This document shows positions 8,469 through 15,180 of a DNA stretch of 56,226 nucleotides, piece after piece. Source of the DNA: Acidovorax sp. Root219 (GTDB lineage Bacteria > Pseudomonadota > Gammaproteobacteria > Burkholderiales > Burkholderiaceae_C); the NCBI RefSeq assembly GCF_001428665.1, contig NZ_LMIJ01000046.1, positions 216,769 to 272,994 on the forward strand. The letters run 5' to 3'. How positions within the stretch are numbered: position 1 is the first letter of the stretch; the number at the start of each line of letters is the position of its first letter. The position numbers and the translations under genes were made by a program. The notes beneath the pieces were generated by a model. That model was not told where the DNA came from and did not search any database. It saw nothing but the letters and a program-made list of their open reading frames with translations.

Positions 8469-9493
8469 GTGCGAGCTCCTTCGTTCTTTTGCAGGCGGGA
8501 CAGCAGGATCTTGGACAGCGTCAGCACCACGAAGGTGATGAAGAACAGGACCAGGCCCAGGTAGATCAGCGAAGCCTGGTGCAGGCCCTCGCCGGCTTCG
8601 GCGAACTCGTTGGCCAGCGCCGAGGTGATGCTGTTGGCCGCCTCGAACATCGACAGCGAGGACAGCTGGTTCATGTTGCCGATGACGAAGGTCACGGCCA
8701 TGGTCTCACCCAGCGCCCGGCCCAGGCCCAGCATGATGCCGCCGAGCACGCCGGTCTTGGTGTAGGGCAGAACCACCTTCCACATCACTTCCCAGGTCGT
8801 GGAGCCCAGGCCGTAGGCCGACTCCTTGAGCAGGGCGGGCGTGACTTCGAACACGTCGCGCATCACCGAGGCGATGAACGGGATGATCATGATGGCCAGG
8901 ATGATGCCGGCCGACAGGATGCCGATGCCCACCGGGGGGCCCGACACGAAGGCACCCAGGTAGGGCACGCCCGCGAACAGCGCCTGAAGCGGCTGCTGCA
9001 CATAGGTCGAGAGGATGGGGCCGAACACCATCAGTCCCCACATGCCGTAGACAATGGAGGGCACTGCCGCCAGCAGCTCGATGGCGGTGCCCAGGGGGCG
9101 CTTGAGCCATGCAGGCGACAGCTCGGTCAGGAACAGTGCGATGCCGAAGCTGACGGGCACCGCAATGACGAGGGCGATGATGGACGTGGTCACCGTGCCA
9201 TAGATCATGACCAGGCCGCCGTACTCGTCCTGAACCGGATCCCACACGCTGCTGGTGAGGAAACCGAGGCCGTACTTGGCAATGGAGGGCCAGGCGCCCA
9301 CGACCAGGGAGCCCAGGATACCGACCAGCAGCAGCAAGGTCAGAATGGCGGCGCCGCGCGCCAGCCAGCCGAACAGCCGGTCGGCCAGCATGCCGGAGAT
9401 CAGGGGGCGGGAGGGAGGTGGAGGCATGTTTTTGGTGCGCAGAGGGGCCGTCTCGAGGGACGGATTGTCGCGGACCGGCATCGTAGTGGACAC
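8465..9493 (-). CDS. pstC: Phosphate ABC transporter permease PstC
   Basis: The 342-residue inner-membrane permease pairs with PstA. It has about six membrane segments, a longer cytoplasmic N-terminus (about residues 1-45) and the permease loop PALLKESAYGLGSTTWEVMWKVVLPY that docks on PstB. The conserved FLTSSVWDPVQDEYGGLVMIYGT lies in the first periplasmic part. It starts 63 bases after pstS; a GC-rich hairpin in that gap may lower its expression relative to pstS. The stop overlaps the pstA start. Confidence 0.97.
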   Translation of the reverse strand: MSTTMPVRDNPSLETAPLRTKNMPPPPSRPLISGMLADRLFGWLARGAAILTLLLLVGILGSLVVGAWPSIAKYGLGFLTSSVWDPVQDEYGGLVMIYGTVTTSIIALVIAVPVSFGIALFLTELSPAWLKRPLGTAIELLAAVPSIVYGMWGLMVFGPILSTYVQQPLQALFAGVPYLGAFVSGPPVGIGILSAGIILAIMIIPFIASVMRDVFEVTPALLKESAYGLGSTTWEVMWKVVLPYTKTGVLGGIMLGLGRALGETMAVTFVIGNMNQLSSLSMFEAANSITSALANEFAEAGEGLHQASLIYLGLVLFFITFVVLTLSKILLSRLQKNEGART

Positions 9494-9521
9494 GTTGGTA
9501 GCCTTGGATTCAGTGAAGTGA

Positions 9522-9548
9522 AATCGAAAGGCCGGCGTGTCGCCGGCC
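9522..9548 (-). terminator. Hairpin between pstS and pstC (attenuator or RNA stabiliser)
   Basis: On the minus strand GGCCGGCG (9548-9541) pairs with CGCCGGCC (9537-9530) around a three-base loop, followed by TTTCGATTT. The T-tract is short and broken, so partial termination or protection of the pstS transcript end is more likely than full termination. Both would raise PstS over the membrane subunits. Confidence 0.6.
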
Positions 9549-9556
9549 CTGTGAGA

Positions 9557-10597
9557 TTACTTGAAAGCTACCGCTTTGCCAGAGGTGTCCTTGATGTCAC
9601 CCCACGACTTGAGGATGATGGCCTTCACGCTGTCGGGCATGGGCACGTAGTCCAGGTCCATCGCGGTCTTGTCGCCCTGGGCATAGGCCCAGTCGAAGAA
9701 CTTGAGTGCGGTGGTGGCCTGGGCAGGCTTGTCCTGCGATTTCTGCATCAGCACGAAGGTCGCGCCGGTGATGGGCCACGAATCCTTGCCAGGCTGGTTG
9801 GTCAGGATCTGGTAGAAGCTCTTGGCCCATTCAGCGCCAGCAGCAGCGGCCTTGAAGGCCGTGTCGTCAGGAGAGACGTAGGCGCCATCGGCGTTCTGCA
9901 TCTGCACATAGGTCATCTTGTTCTGCTTGACGTAGGCGTACTCCACATAACCGATGGAGTTGGGCAGGCGGCCCACAAAAGCGGCCACGCCTTCGTTGCC
10001 CTTGCCGCCGGCACCCGTGGGCCAGTTCACGGCCGTGCCTTCACCGACCTTGGACTTCCACTCGGCGTTGACCTTGCTCAGGTAGTTCGTGAAGATGAAG
10101 CTGGTGCCCGAGCCATCGGCGCGGCGCACGGGGGCAATGGCAGCGTCTGGCAGGGCCAGGCTGGGGTTCAGCGCCTTGATGGCGGCGTCGTTCCACTTGG
10201 TGATCTTGCCCAGGTAGATGTCACCCAGCACTTGGCCACTCAGGCGGATCTGGCCGGGAGCGATACCCTTGATGTTGACCACCGGCACCACACCACCGAT
10301 CACGGTGGGGAACTGCACCAGGCCCTTTTTGGCCAGGTCTTCGTCCTTCAGGGGCGCATCCGAGGCACCGAAGTCGACCGTCTTGGCTTCGATCTGGCGC
10401 AGACCGGCACCCGAACCCACCGACTGGTAGTTGATCTTGATGTTGGTGGCCTTGTTGTAATCGGCCGCCCACTTGGAATACAGAGGCGCCGGAAAGCTGG
10501 CACCTGCACCGGTGGCTTCCTGCTGCGCCATGGCTTGAGAGAACGCACCAGCAGCGACGACACCAGCAACAAGAACCCGAATCGCGGACATTTTCAT
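9557..10597 (-). CDS. pstS: Phosphate-binding periplasmic protein PstS
   Basis: The 346-residue protein captures phosphate in the periplasm and delivers it to PstCA. A Sec signal peptide runs to about residue 24 (cleavage likely after AFSQAMA). The mature start EATGAGASFPAPLYSKWAADY and the phosphate-binding segments SVGSGAGLRQI, DFGASDAPL and RRADGSGTSFIF are the family signature. The start MKMSAIRVL at 10597 is chosen because the signal peptide begins there and an AGAGG ribosome-binding site lies about 10 bases upstream; the frame stays open further upstream but that would place the promoter inside the gene. A Pho-type promoter precedes it. Confidence 0.97.
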   Translation of the reverse strand: MKMSAIRVLVAGVVAAGAFSQAMAQQEATGAGASFPAPLYSKWAADYNKATNIKINYQSVGSGAGLRQIEAKTVDFGASDAPLKDEDLAKKGLVQFPTVIGGVVPVVNIKGIAPGQIRLSGQVLGDIYLGKITKWNDAAIKALNPSLALPDAAIAPVRRADGSGTSFIFTNYLSKVNAEWKSKVGEGTAVNWPTGAGGKGNEGVAAFVGRLPNSIGYVEYAYVKQNKMTYVQMQNADGAYVSPDDTAFKAAAAGAEWAKSFYQILTNQPGKDSWPITGATFVLMQKSQDKPAQATTALKFFDWAYAQGDKTAMDLDYVPMPDSVKAIILKSWGDIKDTSGKAVAFK

Positions 10598-10634
10598 GAA
10601 GACACCTCTTGGATGAGTGAGTAGGGATGAGGCG

Positions 10635-10668
10635 ACTCTAGGGTCCGTATATGACATTGTCGTGACAC
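10635..10668 (-). promoter_or_regulatory. Pho box and -10 element of the pstS operon
   Basis: Reading the minus strand, GTGTCAC-GACA-ATGTCAT (10668-10651) has the 7-4-7 layout of the PhoB consensus CTGTCAT-N4-CTGTCAT, with 5/7 and 6/7 matches. Ten bases further lies TAGAGT (10640-10635), a plausible -10. In PhoB-activated promoters the box replaces the -35, which this spacing fits. The pstS ATG lies about 38 bases downstream of the -10. Confidence 0.82.
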
Positions 10669-10715
10669 ACAGGCCGGTTGTCACACATCTCTTCTCCATG
10701 GAGGACCGCCCTCTT

Positions 10716-10749
10716 GTGTCATCCAGTTGTCACGGGAGCTGCTTAGTCT
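10716..10749 (+). promoter_or_regulatory. Pho box and -10 element of the fasciclin gene
   Basis: On the plus strand GTGTCAT-CCAG-TTGTCAC (10716-10733) has the 7-4-7 PhoB layout (6/7 and 5/7 matches). Exactly ten bases later comes TAGTCT (10744-10749), the same spacing as in the divergent pstS promoter. A single extra half-site TTGTCAC lies at 10679-10685. The start codon at 10791 is about 41 bases downstream. Confidence 0.72.
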
Positions 10750-10790
10750 CCCGCCACCGAGATGAATCGGCTATCTACCTGGAGAATCAC

Positions 10791-11282
10791 ATGTTCCGCC
10801 GTTACGCACTGCAATCCGCTCTCGCCCTGGCTGCCGCCGCCACCCTGGCCGGCTGCTCCAGCATGGGCTCTGCCCCCGCAACCCTCGACGGCACGATTGC
10901 AAAGACGCCTTCGCTGAGCACCTTCAGCAAGCTGGCCGTGCAGGCCGGCCTGACCGACACGCTCAAGGCCGCCGGCCCCTACACCGTGTTCGCTCCCTCG
11001 GACGACGCCTTCAAGACCGTGCCCGCCAAGACCCTGGCAGAACTGCAGGCCAATCCCGCCCAGCTCAAGGCCGTGCTCAGCCACCACATCGTGGCAGGCC
11101 GCGTGACCGCCGCCGAGGCCAAGGCCGGCAATGCCAAGACCCTGAATGGATCGAACGTGGCACTGGCCCGTGCTGGCGCTTTCGTCACGGTGGACGAAGC
11201 CATGGTGACGCAGGCCGACGTGATCGCCACCAACGGTGTCGTACACGTGGTCGACACCGTGCTGATGCCCCCCAAGAAGTAA
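10791..11282 (+). CDS. Fasciclin (FAS1) domain lipoprotein
   Basis: The 163-residue protein has a lipoprotein signal ending in LAGC with the lipidated cysteine at residue 22, followed by one FAS1 domain: GPYTVFAPSDDAFKTVP is the H1 motif and NGVVHVVDTVLMP the H2 motif. FAS1 proteins mediate adhesion or protein-protein contact; no enzymatic role is implied. The ATG at 10791 has GGAG six bases upstream. A Pho-box promoter precedes it and diverges from pstS, so expression under phosphate limitation is predicted. The next gene starts 17 bases after its stop. Membrane location (outer or inner) cannot be told with certainty. Confidence 0.9.
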   Translation: MFRRYALQSALALAAAATLAGCSSMGSAPATLDGTIAKTPSLSTFSKLAVQAGLTDTLKAAGPYTVFAPSDDAFKTVPAKTLAELQANPAQLKAVLSHHIVAGRVTAAEAKAGNAKTLNGSNVALARAGAFVTVDEAMVTQADVIATNGVVHVVDTVLMPPKK

Positions 11283-11299
11283 CCGGCCAGCCGCACGAC

Positions 11300-12490
11300 A
11301 TGACCCGCACACCCCGCCCTGGCCAGACCGGCGTCCTGCGCCGCCACTGGCTGCAAGGGGTGGCGGCCATGGGCCTGACAGACAATGTCTGGGCCCAGGG
11401 GACGGAGCCATCCGCCAAAAAAGCGGATGCCGACCGCCCCCATGTGGTGGCGCAGGTGGCGGACCTGTCTGCGGACCAGCAGGATGTGAGCCGCGACTTC
11501 CTCGTTGGCTCGCGCACCGCCTGGCAGGAGATCAATGCCAAGGGCGGCGTGCATGGCCGCCCCGTGCAGCACCAGACGCTGGAGACCGACGGCACCCCCG
11601 CGAGCCTGCAGTCCGCCTGGCAGAGCGCGCAGCGCCAGGCCAGTTGCATCGCCCTGTCGGGCTGCGTGGGCAACACAGCGGCCAGCGGGCTCATCGCCTT
11701 GCAGGCCAAGTCGCCCGGCGATGCCGCACTGCCCTTCGTGGCGCCCTGGCTGCATGACACGGCAGGCATCTCCACGGCCAGCGGAGCCAGCGACACCGTG
11801 TTCGACGTGTTCGCGGGGCACGAAGCCCAGATCACCCACGCCATCAAGAACCTGGCCAGCATGGGCGTACAGACGGTGGGCGTGGCCTATGCCAATGCGG
11901 TCGTGCGGCGCCAATCCGAGGCCATGGTGGCCCATGCGGCCCAATCGATGTCGCTCAAGGTGCAGACCATTTCGCCACCAGGCAGCGCCGCAAAGGCCGG
12001 CACCGGAGCGCGCGTGGACCAGACCATCATCCTGTTCATCGGCGGCACACCCGAGCTTTTTTCGTTCCTGGACCAGCTCGCGCTGCCCCAGGGCCGCCAG
12101 TGCTATGTGGTGGCCCTGGCCGACGTGAACCTGCAGGTGCTGGCCCAGATGGGCCCCACGGCCGCCAAGGCCTCGGTCATCGTCACCCAGGCCGTGCCCA
12201 TGGTGAACGCCAGCCTGCCCGTGGTGCGCAGCTACCGCGACGCCCTGGCGCGCTTCTACGACGAACCCCCCTCCCCCCTGGGCCTGGCCGGCTACATCGC
12301 CGCGCGCTACACCGCCGAGGTGATGGGCGGCATCACCGGCCCGGTCACCCGCGCCAGCATGCTGGCCGCCCTGCAAAAGCGCGCCGCCGTGAACATCGGC
12401 GGCTATGCCATCGGCTACCAGGGGCGCCAGCGCACCAATGCCTATGTGACGCAGAGCATGCTCACCACGAACGGGCGCATCATTGGCTGA
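11300..12490 (+). CDS. Type 1 periplasmic substrate-binding protein (branched-chain amino-acid receptor-like)
   Basis: The 396-residue protein has the fold signature of LivJ-type receptors (Peripla_BP_6): GSRTAWQEINAKGGVHGRPV near the start, then alternating segments ending in GYIAARYTAEVMGGITGPVTRASMLAAL. The N-terminus contains RRHWLQGVAAMGL, which resembles a twin-arginine export signal, with cleavage likely near VWAQ. No permease or ATPase genes for it are nearby, so it is an orphan receptor. It starts 17 bases after the fasciclin gene without a clear promoter and may be read from the same Pho-box promoter. The ligand is unknown. Confidence 0.75.
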   Translation: MTRTPRPGQTGVLRRHWLQGVAAMGLTDNVWAQGTEPSAKKADADRPHVVAQVADLSADQQDVSRDFLVGSRTAWQEINAKGGVHGRPVQHQTLETDGTPASLQSAWQSAQRQASCIALSGCVGNTAASGLIALQAKSPGDAALPFVAPWLHDTAGISTASGASDTVFDVFAGHEAQITHAIKNLASMGVQTVGVAYANAVVRRQSEAMVAHAAQSMSLKVQTISPPGSAAKAGTGARVDQTIILFIGGTPELFSFLDQLALPQGRQCYVVALADVNLQVLAQMGPTAAKASVIVTQAVPMVNASLPVVRSYRDALARFYDEPPSPLGLAGYIAARYTAEVMGGITGPVTRASMLAALQKRAAVNIGGYAIGYQGRQRTNAYVTQSMLTTNGRIIG

Positions 12491-12560
12491 ACTCACTCTT
12501 GCGCGCCGGCCCGGGTGCTATGCTGGGCCGAAAGGAAAAACGCGCACTCCGCGCACCACC

Positions 12561-14042
12561 ATGCACAACGGAACACTGCTCGCAGCTGTGGATCTGGGAT
12601 CCAACAGCTTTCGCCTTGAAATCGGCCGCTACGAGCACGGCCATGTCCAGCGCGTCGAATACCTCAAGGAAACCGTGCGCCAGGGCAACGGCCTGGACGA
12701 GAACCGCAACCTCACCCCCGAGGCCATGCAGCGCGGCTGGGATTGCCTGGCCCGCTTCGGCGAGCGCCTGGCGGGCTTTTCGCGCACGCAGGTGCGCGCT
12801 GTGGCCACCCAGACCTTGCGCGAAGCGCGCAACCGCGAAGAATTCATCACCCGTGGCAGCCAGGTGCTGGGCTACCCCATCGACGTGGTCTCGGGCCCCG
12901 AAGAGGCCCGCCTGATCTACCAGGGCGTGGCACGCCTGCTGCCGCAATCCGACGAGCGGCGTCTGGTGGTGGACATCGGCGGGCGCTCCACCGAACTCAT
13001 CCTGGGCCAGCAGTTCACACCGCATGCTGTCGCCTCCTTTCGCGTGGGCAGCGTGGCCTGGTCCTCGCGCTACTTTGCCGGCGGGCTGTTCACGCCCCAG
13101 GCTTTCATGGCCGCCGAGATCGCCGCCAAGGCCGTGCTCGACGAAGCCCTGGCCACCTTCCGCCCCGATGGCTGGGACGTGGCCTACGGGTCCTCGGGTA
13201 CGGCCGGCGCGGTCGGTGACATCCTCACCGCCGCAGGTGGGCCCGAAGGCCTGATCACGCGGGAAGGCCTCGACTGGCTCCATGAACGCCTGCTGCGCGC
13301 GCAGAGCGCCGACCGTGTGCGGCTCGATGGTTTGAAGGACGAGCGCCGCGCCGTGATCGGCGGCGGCATCAGCGTGCTGCGCGCCGTGTTCGATCTGCTG
13401 CACATCGAGCAGATGCAGGTGGCCCAGGGCGCACTGCGCCAGGGCGCGCTGTACGACCTGCTGGACCGCGAGCAGCCCGGCACCGACCTGCGCAGCACCA
13501 CGGTCAACGGCCTCATGCAGCGCTTTGGCGTGGACATGGAGCATGCCGAGCGCGTGGCCCGCATCGCCTGCCAGCTGTTCGACCAGGCGGCCCCGGCCGG
13601 CAGCGAGCGAGCCTCGCGCAAGCTCGACTGGGCGGCGCGCCTGCACGAGATCGGCTGCCGCATCTCGCACAGCGACTACCACCGCCACGGCGCCTACATC
13701 CTGGACAACACCGACGCCGCCGGCTTTGCCATGCCCGAGCTGCACCGCCTGGGCATCCTGGTGCTCGGCCAGCGCGGCAAGGTGCGCAAGCTGGTGGAGG
13801 TGGACCTCACCGATGCAGGCTTTGCACTGCAGCTGCTGTGCCTGCGGCTGGCCGTGGCCCTGTGCCATGCGCGCCGCGACCCGGACACCGAAGGCCTGCA
13901 GCTGCAGGTCAAGGGCAACCGCTTTGCGCTGGCGGCGCGCCGCGGCTGGGCAGCCGGCTACCCGCAATCGGCCCACCTGCTGCGCGAGGAAATGCTGGCC
14001 TGGCAGAAGACCCCATGGGAGCTGGTGGCAGAGCTGCCGTGA
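12561..14042 (+). CDS. ppx: Exopolyphosphatase (Ppx/GppA family)
   Basis: The 493-residue enzyme removes terminal phosphates from polyphosphate (or pppGpp). The ASKHA-fold phosphate loop AVDLGSNSFRLEIGR is at residues 9-23, the second loop LVVDIGGRSTELILG about residue 135-150, and the C-terminal HD-type helical domain follows (KLDWAARLHEIGCRISHSDYHRHGAYIL). Length fits Ppx (E. coli 513). The start MHNGTLL at 12561 is chosen because the family begins there; no good ribosome-binding site is seen. ppx lies 70 bases after the binding-protein gene on the same strand, so Pho-box control by read-through is possible. Ppk1 is encoded nearby on the other strand. Confidence 0.93.
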   Translation: MHNGTLLAAVDLGSNSFRLEIGRYEHGHVQRVEYLKETVRQGNGLDENRNLTPEAMQRGWDCLARFGERLAGFSRTQVRAVATQTLREARNREEFITRGSQVLGYPIDVVSGPEEARLIYQGVARLLPQSDERRLVVDIGGRSTELILGQQFTPHAVASFRVGSVAWSSRYFAGGLFTPQAFMAAEIAAKAVLDEALATFRPDGWDVAYGSSGTAGAVGDILTAAGGPEGLITREGLDWLHERLLRAQSADRVRLDGLKDERRAVIGGGISVLRAVFDLLHIEQMQVAQGALRQGALYDLLDREQPGTDLRSTTVNGLMQRFGVDMEHAERVARIACQLFDQAAPAGSERASRKLDWAARLHEIGCRISHSDYHRHGAYILDNTDAAGFAMPELHRLGILVLGQRGKVRKLVEVDLTDAGFALQLLCLRLAVALCHARRDPDTEGLQLQVKGNRFALAARRGWAAGYPQSAHLLREEMLAWQKTPWELVAELP

Positions 14043-14052
14043 CGTGAAAAGA

Positions 14053-14081
14053 AAAACGGTATAAACTGTTTATACCGTTTT
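14053..14081. promoter_or_regulatory. 29-base perfect palindrome between ppx and the H1-like gene
   Basis: AAAACGGTATAAAC (14053-14066) and its exact reverse complement GTTTATACCGTTTT (14068-14081) flank one central T. It lies 10 bases after the ppx stop and ends 13 bases before the next start codon, and is AT-rich in very GC-rich DNA. It contains TATAAA on both strands. It could be an operator at a promoter for the next gene, a ppx terminator (a T-rich run follows), or both. Confidence 0.7.
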
Positions 14082-14094
14082 ATTTTTTGAAGTC

Positions 14095-14661
14095 ATGACC
14101 ACCACCGCACCAGCAACCACCCCCATCGTTCCCACCGCAGCAGCCACCCCGGCCGTGGCCTCCGCCGCCAAGGCACCCGCCGCCGTGAAAAGCGCCGCCG
14201 CGTCCAAGCCCGCCAAGGTAGCGCCCAAAAAGGCGGCGGCCGCCAAGCCTGCCGCCCCCAAGGCAGCCGCCAAGGCCCCCGCGGCCAAGCCTGCAGCCAC
14301 CGCAAAGCCCGCAGCCAAGGCCGCCGCCAAGCCCAAGACTGTAGCGCCCGCCGTGAGCAAGCCTGCGACCAAGCCCGCAGCAGCCGTGGTACCCGCCAAG
14401 GAAACCAAGGCCAAGAAGCCCAAGCTCGTGCGCGACAGCTTCACCATCCCCAAGGACGAGTACGCTGTGGTCGAGACGCTCAAGCAGCGTGCCGCCGCCC
14501 TGGCCCAGCCCGCCAAGAAGAGCGAACTGCTGCGCGCCGGCCTCAAGCTGCTGGCCGGCCTGTCCGACACCGCCCTGCGCAGCGCGCTGCAGGCCGTGCC
14601 TTCGATCAAGACCGGCCGCCCGAAGGCCGAGGCCCCTGCCGCCAAGAACGGCCGCAAGTAA
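14095..14661 (+). CDS. Histone H1-like Lys/Ala/Pro-rich protein with C-terminal ribbon-helix-helix-like module
   Basis: The 188-residue protein has two parts. Residues 1 to about 108 are almost only Ala, Lys, Pro, Val, Ser and Thr with A-K-P-A-A-K repeats, like the DNA-binding tails of bacterial H1-like proteins AlgP and PhaF. Residues about 110-172 (LVRDSFTIPKDEYAVV through KKSELLRAGLKLLAGLSD) look folded: a strand followed by two helices, resembling a ribbon-helix-helix DNA-binding unit. This inverts the order of PhaF, whose tail is C-terminal. A long palindrome lies just upstream, a possible autoregulatory operator. Its place between ppx and sixA-ppk1 suggests a polyphosphate-related nucleoid role, which is inference. 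No known gene name can be assigned. Confidence 0.8.
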   Translation: MTTTAPATTPIVPTAAATPAVASAAKAPAAVKSAAASKPAKVAPKKAAAAKPAAPKAAAKAPAAKPAATAKPAAKAAAKPKTVAPAVSKPATKPAAAVVPAKETKAKKPKLVRDSFTIPKDEYAVVETLKQRAAALAQPAKKSELLRAGLKLLAGLSDTALRSALQAVPSIKTGRPKAEAPAAKNGRK

Positions 14662-14682
14662 GAAAGCGGCCCGAGGGCCGCT
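14661..14682 (-). terminator. Terminator downstream of sixA (between convergent genes)
   Basis: AGCGGCCC (minus strand, 14682-14675) pairs with GGGCCGCT (14672-14665) around a two-base loop and is followed on the minus strand by TTCTT. It lies 33 bases after the sixA stop and just after the H1-like gene stop; only the minus strand has a T-rich tail. Confidence 0.65.
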
Positions 14683-14715
14683 GTATGGTAGCAACTGAAG
14701 GTGCTGCCGTCAGTG

Positions 14716-15180
14716 TCAGACGAACTCCGGCGACTGCACGGCCATCAGCACCGTCTGGCTTTCGTCCATGCGCTGGCGCTGGCGCAGCCACCACACGGCG
14801 CCCTTGCGCACCGCGCATTCGGGCGCCTGCATGCCCAGCAACTGCGCAATGGTCTGGCCCAGCACGGGCTGGTGGCCCACGATCAGCACGGCACCGCGCG
14901 CCCGCGGCCACTGCGCCAGCTCCAGGAGCTCTTCCGTAGTGCCGCCGGGCAGCAGCTCGGCACGCATCTTGAACTTTCGGCCCAGCGCGTCGGCTGTCTG
15001 CTCGGTGCGCCGGGATGGGCTGGCCAGCACGCGCAGGCCCTCGGGCAACTGGCGGTCCAGCCAGGCGGCCATGCGCGCCGCCTGCTTTTCGCCCCGTGGC
15101 GTGAGCGCGCGGGTCAGGTCGTCCGAGCCGTCCTGGGCCTCTTCGGCCTCGGCATGGCGCCACAGGATCAAATCCATCAT
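14716..15180 (-). CDS. sixA: Phosphohistidine phosphatase SixA
   Basis: The 154-residue cytoplasmic protein belongs to the histidine phosphatase superfamily. The R-H core is in MMDLILWRHAEAEEAQDG near the N-terminus; the second catalytic histidine lies in VLIVGHQPVLGQTIAQLLG, and the arginine in SPSRRTEQTADALG. SixA dephosphorylates phosphohistidine on phosphotransfer proteins. The ATG shares its A with the TGA of ppk1 (TGATG), so translation is coupled. Pairing with Ppk1, whose catalysis runs through phosphohistidine, is suggestive but the substrate here is not known. Confidence 0.88.
   Translation of the reverse strand: MMDLILWRHAEAEEAQDGSDDLTRALTPRGEKQAARMAAWLDRQLPEGLRVLASPSRRTEQTADALGRKFKMRAELLPGGTTEELLELAQWPRARGAVLIVGHQPVLGQTIAQLLGMQAPECAVRKGAVWWLRQRQRMDESQTVLMAVQSPEFV

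Noticed and set aside
14095..14420. The repetitive AKPAAK region as a DNA repeat array or CRISPR-like element
   Set aside because: The repeats are irregular at DNA level and explained by low-complexity coding of a Lys/Ala/Pro tail in frame.
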